This document shows, one piece after another, positions 1 to 5,953 of a stretch of DNA of 10,948 nucleotides (position 1 is the first letter of the stretch; each line of letters starts with the position of its first letter). The notes beneath the pieces were generated by a model. It saw nothing but the letters and a program-made list of their open reading frames with translations. It ran no database searches and was not told the DNA's origin. The position numbers and the translations under genes are program-made. This DNA comes from DASVDE01 sp036381235 (GTDB taxonomy: Bacteria; Actinomycetota; Thermoleophilia; Solirubrobacterales; 70-9): assembly GCA_036381235.1 (NCBI GenBank), contig DASVDE010000028.1:1-10948 (forward strand), given 5' to 3'.

Positions 1-318
1 GAGCGCTACGCCGGCCTCGACAGGCGCCTGGTCGTGGTGCGGAGCGGCGAGGGCGAGTGGGCCGACCTGCGCGATCTGCTCGGAAACCTGCGCGCGGAGG
101 GCGTGCGCGCCGTGATGTGCGAGGGCGGCCCGACCCTCCACGCCTCGCTGCAGGCGGAGGGGCTGGTCGACGAGCTCTTCCTGACGATCGCGCCGAAGCT
201 CAGTGGCGGCGCTGGCCCGAGCATCCTCGAGGGGGCGCTGCCCGCCGCCGTCGAGATGGAGCTCGCCTGGCTGCTGGAGTCCGACGGCGAGCTCTTCGCC
301 CGCTACCGGCGGGCCTGA
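1..318 (+). CDS. RibD C-terminal / dihydrofolate-reductase-like protein (3' end only)
   Basis: The reading frame is open from the first base, so the gene starts outside the window and only its last 105 residues are visible. They contain the block 'VMCEGGPTLHASLQ' followed by 'GLVDELFLTIAPKLSGG', the usual end of the RibD C-terminal (pyrimidine reductase) and dihydrofolate-reductase-like fold. In that fold the EGG-T segment lines the NADPH-binding pocket and 'GLVDEL...APxLxGG' forms the last core strands. Members reduce riboflavin-pathway pyrimidines or other heterocycles with NADPH in the cytoplasm. The deaminase half of a bifunctional RibD, if present, would lie upstream, so the substrate cannot be decided. 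The stop is TGA at 316-318. The next gene begins 51 bases later with its own strong ribosome binding site. Confidence 0.8.
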   Translation, partial: ERYAGLDRRLVVVRSGEGEWADLRDLLGNLRAEGVRAVMCEGGPTLHASLQAEGLVDELFLTIAPKLSGGAGPSILEGALPAAVEMELAWLLESDGELFARYRRA

Positions 319-354
319 GCCGCCGATCAAATACCGTTCCCTTTCCGGAGAGTC

Positions 355-363
355 GAGGAGAGG
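355..363 (+). promoter_or_regulatory. Strong ribosome binding site for the acyl-CoA dehydrogenase
   Basis: The purine run GAGGAGAGG ends 5 bases before the ATG at 369. It fixes the start there and rules out the much longer in-frame open stretch that runs upstream through the previous gene. Confidence 0.8.
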
Positions 364-368
364 AAACG

Positions 369-1631
369 ATGGACTTCAAGCCCAGCCCCGAGGTCGCCGC
401 GCTGCGCGAGCGCGTGCTCGACTTCATGGACGACGAGATCTACCCGCAGGAGCGGGAGATCATGGAAGCGCTCGACGCCGAGGTCGGCCCCGGCGTCCCC
501 TACCCGAGGATCCTGGTCGAGGTGCGGGAGAGGGCCCGCTCGCAGGGGCTCTGGAACCTCTTCATGCCCGACGAGCGCTACGGCCCCGGGCTCAGCAACT
601 GGGAGTACGGGCTGCTCTGCGAGGAGATGGGGCGCAGCCCCGCCGCCGCGCCGATGGCCTTCAACTGCGCCGCCCCCGACACCGGCAACATGGAGATCCT
701 CGCCGAGCACGGGACGGACGAGCAGCGGGAGCGCTGGCTCGAGCCGCTGCTGGAGGGCAGGATCCGCTCGTGCTTCTCGATGACCGAGCCGGCGGTCTCC
801 GGCTCGGACCCGACGCTGCTCCAGGCGCGGGCCGTCCGCGACGGGGACGAGTGGGTGATCGACGGCCACAAGTGGTTCACCTCCGGCGCCGTCGGCGCCG
901 AGCTGGCGATCGCGATGGTGGTCACCGACCCCGACGCCCATCCCTACGCGCGGGCGTCGATGATCTGCGTGCCCACCGACGCGCCGGGCTTCAACCTGGT
1001 GCGTCCGATCCCGGTGATGGGCCACAGCGGCGGCCCCGGCCACTGCGAGATCCGCTACGAAGAGTGCCGAGTGCCGGCCGCGAGCCTGCTCGGCGGCGAG
1101 GGCCAGGGCTTCGTCATCGCCCAGGACCGGCTCGGGCCGGGGCGCATCCACCACTGCATGCGGGCGATCGGGACGGCGGAGCGGGCGCACGAGATGATGT
1201 GCCGCCGCGCCAACGAGAGGGAGGCCTTCGGCGGGCCGCTGGGCGACAAGCAGTTCGTGCAGGAGGCGATCGCCGCCTCGCGGATGGAAATCGACCAGGC
1301 GCGGCTGCTGACCATGTACGCGGCCTGGAAGATGGACACCGAGGGCAAGCGCGCGGCCCGGCAGGCGATCTCGGCGATCAAGATCGTCGCCGCCAACATG
1401 GTGATGGACGTGCTCGATCGCTCGATCCAGGTCCACGGCTCCCTCGGCATGACCGACGACACCCCCCTGGCCGCGCTGTGGCGCTTCAGCCGCATGCTGC
1501 GCCTGGCCGACGGCCCCGACGAGGTTCACAAAATGGTCCTCGCCCGCCGCGAGCTGAACCGCTGGGCAAAGCGCGCCGAGGCGGAGACCGAGGGCACCCT
1601 CACCGCGAAGCACGCCCCCCGGGCGATCTGA
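369..1631 (+). CDS. Acyl-CoA dehydrogenase, ACAD10/ACAD11 type
   Basis: A complete 420-residue flavoprotein that should use FAD to act at the alpha-beta bond of an acyl-CoA in the cytoplasm. The family landmarks are in order: a helical N-terminal domain (about 1-130), the FAD/substrate segment 'CFSMTEP' (135-141), a middle beta domain with 'IDGHKWFTSG' (164-173), and a C-terminal helical domain with 'QVHGSLGMTDDTPL' (354-367) and 'RLADGPDEVH' (378-387). The ADGPDEVH motif marks the ACAD10/ACAD11-like branch; its Asp381 aligns with the catalytic Glu of 'YEGT' in medium-chain enzymes. Length is normal for a single-domain dehydrogenase. In animals this domain is fused to an APH-fold kinase domain, and a matching kinase is encoded nearby at 3229-4296 on the other strand. 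The natural substrate is therefore inferred to be a 4-hydroxy- or phosphorylated acyl-CoA; chain length cannot be told. Confidence 0.92.
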   Translation: MDFKPSPEVAALRERVLDFMDDEIYPQEREIMEALDAEVGPGVPYPRILVEVRERARSQGLWNLFMPDERYGPGLSNWEYGLLCEEMGRSPAAAPMAFNCAAPDTGNMEILAEHGTDEQRERWLEPLLEGRIRSCFSMTEPAVSGSDPTLLQARAVRDGDEWVIDGHKWFTSGAVGAELAIAMVVTDPDAHPYARASMICVPTDAPGFNLVRPIPVMGHSGGPGHCEIRYEECRVPAASLLGGEGQGFVIAQDRLGPGRIHHCMRAIGTAERAHEMMCRRANEREAFGGPLGDKQFVQEAIAASRMEIDQARLLTMYAAWKMDTEGKRAARQAISAIKIVAANMVMDVLDRSIQVHGSLGMTDDTPLAALWRFSRMLRLADGPDEVHKMVLARRELNRWAKRAEAETEGTLTAKHAPRAI

Positions 1632-1639
1632 GCGCGGGC

Positions 1640-1675
1640 AAAGAGAGAGCCGGGCTCTCGCCCGGCTCTCTCTTT
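1640..1675. terminator. Bidirectional intrinsic terminator, 16-bp perfect stem
   Basis: Bases 1640-1655 and 1660-1675 are exact reverse complements around a 4-base loop (TCTC). The stem begins with AAA and ends with TTT, giving a short A/U tract in both directions. It lies 9 bases past the dehydrogenase stop and 23 bases before the 3' end of the convergent secreted-protein gene, so it can end both transcripts. Confidence 0.88.
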
Positions 1676-1697
1676 GGAACGATTGATTGCCTGGCGG

Positions 1698-2372
1698 TTA
1701 GCCGAGCAGGTTCAATACCCCGCCATAGATGCAGTTGGAGCCAGAATAGTTGACTCCGATCACCAGGCCTTCTGAGTTGGTGGAGATCGTTTTGCCGTCT
1801 GGCGCGAGCACGAAGCCCTGATCGATCGAGCCGTTGACGAACGTTTTGCCCGAGGTGATCTGGGTGGAGACCAACACCCGGCTGTCCTCCGCCGTGCCAG
1901 TGTCGAGGAATGTGGTCGGGCCGGTCAGGTCATTCTGCCCATCGAGAATCGAGCCGTCCTGAGTCGTCTGGCCGAGGATCCGCGCACGATCGTCGGTTCC
2001 TCCAACCCCCGTCGCGCACTGAGCCACGAGGGAAACCGCCCCGTTGGTGGCGAGGGTCTGCGACTGTCCAAAGTTCAGTCGCAGGAAGAACGGCAACTGC
2101 CCGGTCAGGTTCGCAGCCGTGGTCGCGTTCGTCGCCAACGGCACCTCGCCCAGCGTCGACTCGTTGACCTTGCTGCCGGTGACGGCGTTGTTCTTGATTT
2201 TCGCCGTGGTCACCGCATTTTTCTTGATCTTGCCGGCAGTTACCGCGTTGGCTTTGATCTGCTTGGTGCCGATCTTCTTCGCCGCGATGGCGGTGGCGCC
2301 ACCGAGAATCAGAAATACCGCGATCGACGACATCACGTTCGCGTAGGTGAGGCGCTTGCGTATCTGCTTCAC
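1698..2372 (-). CDS. Secreted decapeptide-repeat protein (paralogue A)
   Basis: A 224-residue protein of unknown function, apparently exported. The N-terminus is basic (KQIRKR) and followed by a hydrophobic stretch at about 13-31 ending in AIAA, a plausible signal peptidase I site. Residues about 38-70 carry three clear decapeptide units of the form KI-x-x-NAVT-x-x. The rest (about 75-224) is rich in Thr, Ser, Gly and Asn with alternating hydrophobic residues, which suggests beta structure; it has two cysteines (119 and 214) that could pair outside the membrane. The ribosome binding site AGGAGG lies shortly before the ATG. The gene follows its paralogue in the same direction after 70 bases, so the two may be co-transcribed. 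The first 65 coding bases are identical in both genes. G+C is lower than in neighbours: the row 1741-1800 has 31 G+C of 60, against 45 of 60 in row 10381-10440. I recognise the family from Solirubrobacterales but know no function. Confidence 0.8.
   Translation of the reverse strand: MKQIRKRLTYANVMSSIAVFLILGGATAIAAKKIGTKQIKANAVTAGKIKKNAVTTAKIKNNAVTGSKVNESTLGEVPLATNATTAANLTGQLPFFLRLNFGQSQTLATNGAVSLVAQCATGVGGTDDRARILGQTTQDGSILDGQNDLTGPTTFLDTGTAEDSRVLVSTQITSGKTFVNGSIDQGFVLAPDGKTISTNSEGLVIGVNYSGSNCIYGGVLNLLG
2308..2372 (-). repeat. 65-base direct repeat, copy 1 (5' end of paralogue A)
   Basis: Bases 2308-2372 are identical to 3023-3087 in all 65 positions, including synonymous sites. The repeat ends exactly at the ATG on one side and inside the hydrophobic signal segment on the other. 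It codes for the basic n-region and most of the signal sequence. Confidence 0.95.
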
Positions 2373-2398
2373 AGGATCCTCCTAGTTTGAGAAAGGGA

Positions 2399-2422
2399 AG
2401 GGTCGAGCGTACGCCCGACCCT
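2399..2422 (-). terminator. Possible weak terminator or processing hairpin between the paralogues
   Basis: AGGGTCG at 2399-2405 pairs with CGACCCT at 2416-2422 (7 bp, loop of 10 with some internal pairing). Read on the minus strand it follows the stop of the upstream paralogue by about 20 bases, and a pyrimidine-rich tail follows. There is no run of T, so it could equally be an attenuator or an RNA processing site within an operon. Confidence 0.35.
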
Positions 2423-2442
2423 CACTTCGAAACGATCTGGGA

Positions 2443-3087
2443 CTAATGAGCGCAGAGAACCCAAACGTGAATGCTCACCGCTCCGCCAGAGGCGTTGTGG
2501 CCGCTGGAGCGCCAGCCGCCGGCCACCTCGCCATCGGCCATCTGGCTTGTGTCCGTGCTGCTCCGGATCGGTCGAGAGGAGAGGAAGGACAGATTGGCGG
2601 CAAAGATGTCCCAGGCTCCTCCACCGGAGATTGCTCGCTGGCCAGAGGGGCAATCCACGTTCGCTGACCCATCTGCGCCATTTGCCACGGAGACGGTCTC
2701 CGTCTCCACGGTGATCGTTCCCAGTTTGCTCGCTGTCACCGCGCCGTCGGCAAGCTTGTCGGTCGTAATCTCAGCGTTCCCCAGCTTCCCAGTAGTCACC
2801 GCCCCGTCGGCAAGCTTGTCGGTCGTCACCGCAGCATTGCCCAGCTTGTCAGCGCCGACTGCCCCATTGGCGATCTTGCCCGCCGCCACTGCCTGATCGG
2901 CGATCTTGGCTGTAACGACCGCGTTTTTCTTGAGCTTGCTCTTGGTGACCGCGTTGGGTTTGAGCTGCTTGGTGCCAACCGTGTTCTTGCCAAGCGCGGC
3001 GAATGCGGCACCGCCGCCGATCATCAGAAATACCGCGATCGACGACATCACGTTCGCGTAGGTGAGGCGCTTGCGTATCTGCTTCAC
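2443..3087 (-). CDS. Secreted decapeptide-repeat protein (paralogue B)
   Basis: A 214-residue protein of unknown function, apparently exported. Residues 1-21 equal those of paralogue A. The hydrophobic segment (about 13-31) ends in AAFAA, which fits signal peptidase cleavage. Residues 41-123 are a continuous array of eight ten-residue units, [KQ]-[LI]-x-x-x-A-[VI]-x-x-x, mostly KLADGAVTTx or KLGNAAVTTD, ending with KLG. Regular hydrophobic positions and many Gly/Thr suggest a beta-solenoid or fibrous stalk; this is inference. The C-terminal part (124-214) holds 'DCPSGQRAISGGGAWD' and ends 'HVWVLCAH', with Cys146 and Cys212 able to form a disulfide. The ribosome binding site AAGGAG precedes the ATG. 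The gene has a 141-base untranslated gap upstream containing a candidate promoter and folded leader. It shares no recognisable C-terminal similarity with paralogue A, so the module is: shared export head, variable repeat stalk, different tip. Confidence 0.82.
   Translation of the reverse strand: MKQIRKRLTYANVMSSIAVFLMIGGGAAFAALGKNTVGTKQLKPNAVTKSKLKKNAVVTAKIADQAVAAGKIANGAVGADKLGNAAVTTDKLADGAVTTGKLGNAEITTDKLADGAVTASKLGTITVETETVSVANGADGSANVDCPSGQRAISGGGAWDIFAANLSFLSSRPIRSSTDTSQMADGEVAGGWRSSGHNASGGAVSIHVWVLCAH
2735..2826 (-). repeat. Near-identical 60-base period within the decapeptide array
   Basis: Bases 2735-2766 and 2795-2826 match at 31 of 32 positions, one 60-base period (two decapeptides) apart. 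The neighbouring 30-base units are more diverged. This points to recent tandem duplication within the array, the mechanism that would let the number of repeat units change. Confidence 0.85.
3023..3087 (-). repeat. 65-base direct repeat, copy 2 (5' end of paralogue B)
   Basis: Identical to 2308-2372; see copy 1. Outside the repeat, both upstream (untranslated) and downstream (coding), the two loci diverge quickly, apart from a short shared CTCAAAC just before each ribosome binding site. Confidence 0.95.
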
Positions 3088-3159
3088 GAGGGATTCTCCT
3101 TGGGTTTGAGAACGAGGACAGGACGGGCGACCCGCCTTGCAGAGAGCGCCTATGGCCCC

Positions 3160-3197
3160 CTACGGCTCTTTCGGTCGAGCCTTTCAGCCGGTTGTAG
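3160..3197 (-). promoter_or_regulatory. Possible folded 5' leader of the repeat-protein transcript
   Basis: On the minus strand CUAC (3194-3197) can pair with GUAG (3160-3163), and directly inside it GGCUC (3177-3181) pairs with GAGCC (3164-3168) around an 8-base loop. A 12-base bulge (3182-3193) lies on one side only. Two stacked stems with a one-sided purine-rich bulge are compatible with a structured leader. I do not recognise it as any known riboswitch class; it does not match the c-di-GMP-I or ydaO consensus as I remember them. Confidence 0.25.
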
Positions 3198-3200
3198 CGC

Positions 3201-3206
3201 TGTCAA
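3201..3206 (-). promoter_or_regulatory. Candidate -35 element (TTGACA) for the repeat-protein genes
   Basis: A perfect TTGACA lies on the minus strand 114 bases before the ATG of paralogue B and 22 bases past the stop of the kinase gene. The hexamer 17 bases downstream (AAGGCT) is a poor -10, so the assignment is weak. The box is also part of a small palindrome, TGTC-AA-GACA, at 3201-3210. Confidence 0.25.
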
Positions 3207-3228
3207 GACAGACGGACGACGATAGGCG

Positions 3229-4296
3229 TCAGCTGCCGCGGCGCTCAGCCTCGTCCGCCGCTTCGGCCAGGCGCTCGACCAGGCGAGCGAACTGCTGAAT
3301 GCCCTCGTCCGCCTTGCCGTAGGCGCCCGCCGCATAGCGGGCGTAGACGCCCTCGAGGATGATCGCCAGCTTCCAGTAGCCGAGGGCGACGAAGAAGTCG
3401 AGCTGGGAGAGGTCGCGGCCGGAGCGCTCCGCGTAGCGGGCGCGCAACTCCTCTCGGGTCGGGAAGCCCGGCGCCAGGTTCGCCGGTTGGCCGAGGGCGA
3501 TCGTCTCCTCACCGCGCTCGGGCCAGTAGACCATCAGCAGGCCGACGTCGGCGAGCGGATCGCCGAGGGTGCACAGCTCCCAGTCGACCACCGCGGCGAC
3601 CTCGCCTGTGGGCGAGAGGATCATGTTGTCAAGCCGATAGTCGCCGTGGACGATCGTCGCCCGTCCCTGCTCGGGGATGCGCGCCGAAAGGCGCTCGTGC
3701 ACGTCGTCGATCGCCGCCAGCTCGCGTGTCTTGGACTTCTCCCACTGGCCATGCCAGCGGTGCAGCTGGCGGGCGACGTAGTCCTCCTTGCGGCCGAGGT
3801 CGCTCAGCCCGACCGCGTCAGGGTCGACCGCGTGGATCGCGACCAGGGTGTCGGCGACCCGCTCGCCGATCGCGCGGCGATCGGATTCCTCGGGGAATGC
3901 GTCGGCCTCGGCCAGGCCGCGCAGGATCGGTCCATCGACGAACTCCATGACGTAGAACGGGGCGTCGTTGACGCTCTCGTCTTCGCAGAGCCCCACCACC
4001 GGCGCGACAGGCACCGGTGTCGGCCCCAGCGCCGAGACCACCTTGTGCTCACGAGCCATGTCGTGCGCGGAGCCCAGCCTCTTGCCGAGTGGTGGCCGCC
4101 GCAGCGCCCAGCGCCGCCCGGCGGCGTCACTGACCCGGTAGGTGAGGTTCGAGTGCCCGCCGGAGATCCGCTCGAAGGCAAGCGGCCCCTCAGCCTTCGG
4201 CACGTTCTCCGCAAACCAACCCTCGATGCCCGCCCGATCGATCCCCTCCGGGACAGCGGCGGCGCCGTCGGCGGTGCCTGTAGCCTCGTCGCCCAT
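3229..4296 (-). CDS. APH-fold phosphotransferase (LvaA / ACAD11 kinase-domain type)
   Basis: A 355-residue cytoplasmic small-molecule kinase with the aminoglycoside phosphotransferase fold. Visible motifs: the nucleotide loop 'ISGGHSNLTYRV' (45-56), 'WALRRPPLG' (63-71), the hinge 'FYVMEFVDGP' (114-123), the catalytic loop 'HGDYRLDN' (217-224; Asp219 and Asn224) and the metal-binding 'VVDWE' (236-240; Asp238) followed by 'LGDPLADVG'. These match the branch that forms the N-terminal domain of animal ACAD10/ACAD11 and includes LvaA, which phosphorylates 4-hydroxyacyl-CoA in levulinate catabolism. Drug resistance is therefore unlikely. The ATG at 4296 is preferred over an upstream TTG at 4350: the extra 18 residues match nothing in the family and would run across the start of the divergent gene. 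No Shine-Dalgarno precedes the ATG, but TATGCT lies 9 bases upstream. The partner dehydrogenase lies at 369-1631. Confidence 0.85.
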   Translation of the reverse strand: MGDEATGTADGAAAVPEGIDRAGIEGWFAENVPKAEGPLAFERISGGHSNLTYRVSDAAGRRWALRRPPLGKRLGSAHDMAREHKVVSALGPTPVPVAPVVGLCEDESVNDAPFYVMEFVDGPILRGLAEADAFPEESDRRAIGERVADTLVAIHAVDPDAVGLSDLGRKEDYVARQLHRWHGQWEKSKTRELAAIDDVHERLSARIPEQGRATIVHGDYRLDNMILSPTGEVAAVVDWELCTLGDPLADVGLLMVYWPERGEETIALGQPANLAPGFPTREELRARYAERSGRDLSQLDFFVALGYWKLAIILEGVYARYAAGAYGKADEGIQQFARLVERLAEAADEAERRGS

Positions 4297-4305
4297 AGTG
4301 GGGCA

Positions 4306-4311
4306 AGCATA
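4306..4311 (-). promoter_or_regulatory. Candidate -10 box (TATGCT) for a leaderless kinase transcript
   Basis: TATGCT reads on the minus strand with exactly 9 bases between it and the ATG at 4296. Transcription would start at or within a base or two of the start codon, which agrees with the lack of a ribosome binding site. The gap to the divergent histidine kinase is only 34 bases. Confidence 0.45.
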
Positions 4312-4330
4312 TTCTCGAAGAGGTAGGCGC

Positions 4331-5575
4331 TTGAACCCATCGCTCGCCAACCGGCTGACGATCGGCTTTGCGATCGCCTTCGCTCTGCTCGCCGGCCTCG
4401 CGGTGATCGGTGTGGGGCGGTTCTTCCAGGAACGCCAGGACTTCGAGAACGCAACGGCCCGCTCTTACCAGCGTGAGGCGACCGCGTTGGTCCGCCTCGC
4501 CCAGGGAGTGCACCCAGCAGCCGCGCGGGAGCGAATCTCCGCCGAGCGCCGGCAACGCCGGCAACTGCGCGCCAACGTATCCGACGACACGCGCGACACG
4601 GCGATCCTGGTCGGCGCTGGTCTGGTCGCGGGCCTGATCGGCGCCGTGCTGCTGTTCGGCGGCCTGATCACCTCCATGCGCCGGCCCCTGGAGGAGCTGG
4701 TCGATGCCTCCAGGCGCCTTGCGGACGGGGACCTCGACACCCGGGTGAAGGTGGGTGGCCCGGCGGAGACGGCGGCTCTCGGCGCGGCCTTCAACGAGAT
4801 GGCCGGCGAGCTCCAGCGCGAGGCCGGTCGGCGCGACCAGCTCGACCGCATGAAGGACGAGTTCGTCCTCACCGCCTCACACGAGCTGCGCAGCCCGCTC
4901 ACCTCGGTGCAGGGCTTCGCCGAGCTGTTGATGCTGGAGCGCGAGCGACTCAGCCCCAAGCAGGTGGAGACGGTCGAGATCATCCTCGACAACACCCGCC
5001 ACCTGGTTCGCCTCCTCAACGACCTGCTCGACCTGGCGCGCAGTGATGCCGGGCGGCTGGCGATCAAGCCGGTGCCGACCGAGGTCGGGCCGCTGATCGA
5101 AGACGCAGCGCGCACGATCCGAGCCCAGACCGAGGCGGGCGGGCAGACGCTTTCGACCGAGATCGAGCCCGGGCTGCCCCGGGTCAGAGTCGAGCCCGAC
5201 CGGATTCGCCAAGTACTGGTGAATCTGCTTACCAACGCGCATGAGTACTGCCCCGCCGACGCTTCGATCTTGGTCAGGGCCGTGCGAGTAGGTGATGAAG
5301 TGGAGATCGCCGTGATCGACGACGGGCCGGGGATCCCCGCAGAGCAGCTGGAGCACATCTTCGACCGCTTCACCCGCGGCGACGCCGGACTGACCCAGCG
5401 GGTCGGCGGCACCGGCCTCGGGCTGGCGATCTCCAAATCTCTCGTAGAGCTGCACGGCGGCACGATCGCCGCCGACTCGACCCCCGGCGAAGGCGCCACC
5501 TTTCGCGTCCGCCTCCCGGCGCCGACCGGCTCTTCCTCCCAGAGTCCCAGTCCGACCGCGGCAGAGAGCGGCTGA
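4331..5575 (+). CDS. Membrane sensor histidine kinase (HAMP-HisKA-HATPase)
   Basis: A 414-residue sensor kinase that should autophosphorylate on His184 and pass the phosphate to a receiver, presumably the protein encoded directly after it. Order of parts: transmembrane helix 1 (about 8-30), a short charged external loop (31-90) with no recognisable sensor domain, transmembrane helix 2 (about 91-115), HAMP linker (116-166), dimerisation domain with H-box 'SHELRSPLT' (183-191), N-box 'NLLTNAHEY' (298-306), G1 'DDGPGIP' (330-336) and G2 'GGTGLGL' (359-365). All catalytic boxes are intact. A Ser/Pro-rich tail ends the protein. The TTG at 4331 is chosen because GAGG at 4320-4323 lies 7 bases before it and translation then begins just ahead of the first membrane helix. 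An ATG at 4142 would add 63 residues lying wholly antisense to the kinase gene. The signal sensed is unknown; the tiny outer loop suggests sensing at the membrane. Confidence 0.9.
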   Translation: MNPSLANRLTIGFAIAFALLAGLAVIGVGRFFQERQDFENATARSYQREATALVRLAQGVHPAAARERISAERRQRRQLRANVSDDTRDTAILVGAGLVAGLIGAVLLFGGLITSMRRPLEELVDASRRLADGDLDTRVKVGGPAETAALGAAFNEMAGELQREAGRRDQLDRMKDEFVLTASHELRSPLTSVQGFAELLMLERERLSPKQVETVEIILDNTRHLVRLLNDLLDLARSDAGRLAIKPVPTEVGPLIEDAARTIRAQTEAGGQTLSTEIEPGLPRVRVEPDRIRQVLVNLLTNAHEYCPADASILVRAVRVGDEVEIAVIDDGPGIPAEQLEHIFDRFTRGDAGLTQRVGGTGLGLAISKSLVELHGGTIAADSTPGEGATFRVRLPAPTGSSSQSPSPTAAESG

Positions 5576-5943
5576 TGGCCAGGGTCCTGGTAGCCGACGA
5601 CTCCGAGACCATCCTGTTGCTGATGCGCACCCGGCTCGAGATGGCGGGCCACGAGGTGCAGACGGCAGTCGACGGTCAGGAGGTGATGGACACCCTGCAC
5701 CGGAGTGGCGGCGAGGCGCCCGACGTCCTCCTGCTAGACGCGATGATGCCCCGCAAGTCCGGCATCGACGCCCTGCGCGAGCTGCGCGCCGAGGGCATAG
5801 AGACCCCCGTTCTGATCGTCAGCGCCCACCAGGAGGCCGAGGACGCGACGACCCCCGCCGACCTCGAGGTCAGCGGATACGTCCCCAAGCCGATCGACTT
5901 CGAGGCGCTCTTCATCACCATCGAGAAGCTGACCGCCGAGTAA
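5575..5943 (+). CDS. Stand-alone response regulator receiver (CheY-like)
   Basis: A 122-residue receiver domain and nothing else. The acidic pair Asp8-Asp9, the phosphoacceptor Asp55 in 'LLLDAMMP', the switch Ser83 ('VSAH') and the conserved Lys105 ('PKP') are all in place, so it should accept phosphate in the CheY manner. No DNA-binding, enzymatic or other output domain follows. The ATG overlaps the stop of the histidine kinase by one base (TGATG), so the two are translationally coupled and very likely cognate. Output must come through protein contact, for example a phosphorelay, a diguanylate cyclase or an anti-sigma partner encoded elsewhere; which one cannot be told. A strong terminator follows within 50 bases, so the operon ends here. 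Confidence 0.92.
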   Translation: MARVLVADDSETILLLMRTRLEMAGHEVQTAVDGQEVMDTLHRSGGEAPDVLLLDAMMPRKSGIDALRELRAEGIETPVLIVSAHQEAEDATTPADLEVSGYVPKPIDFEALFITIEKLTAE

Positions 5944-5953
5944 CCACAAGCCA

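Noticed and set aside
57..368. In-frame open extension upstream of the acyl-CoA dehydrogenase ATG
   Set aside because: It overlaps the RibD-like gene in another frame, encodes Arg-rich low-complexity sequence typical of GC-rich shadow frames, and a strong ribosome binding site fixes the start at 369.
327..1613. Long antisense open frame across the dehydrogenase
   Set aside because: It lies entirely opposite a gene with complete family motifs and its translation shows only His/Arg/Ala-rich sequence without any domain pattern; such frames are expected at this G+C content.
2735..2826. CRISPR-like short repeats
   Set aside because: The repeats are in-frame decapeptide coding units without unique spacers, and no cas genes are near.
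3118..3228. Known c-di-GMP-I or ydaO riboswitch
   Set aside because: The leader lacks the GGGCAAACC/GACGCAAAGCC landmarks of the former and the GGGGGAACC-type landmarks of the latter; only a generic fold can be supported.
3229..4296. Aminoglycoside resistance gene
   Set aside because: The fold is shared, but the LRRPP and HGDYRLDN/DWE pattern and the neighbouring ADGPDEVH dehydrogenase fit the LvaA/ACAD11 acyl-CoA branch.
4142..4330. N-terminal extension of the histidine kinase from the ATG at 4142
   Set aside because: These 63 residues would be read wholly antisense to the APH-fold kinase gene and precede the first membrane helix with no recognisable feature; the TTG at 4331 has a ribosome binding site.
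4297..4350. TTG start at 4350 for the APH-fold kinase
   Set aside because: It would add 18 residues unlike the family and overlap the start of the divergent kinase; the ATG at 4296 has a -10-like box at a sensible distance.
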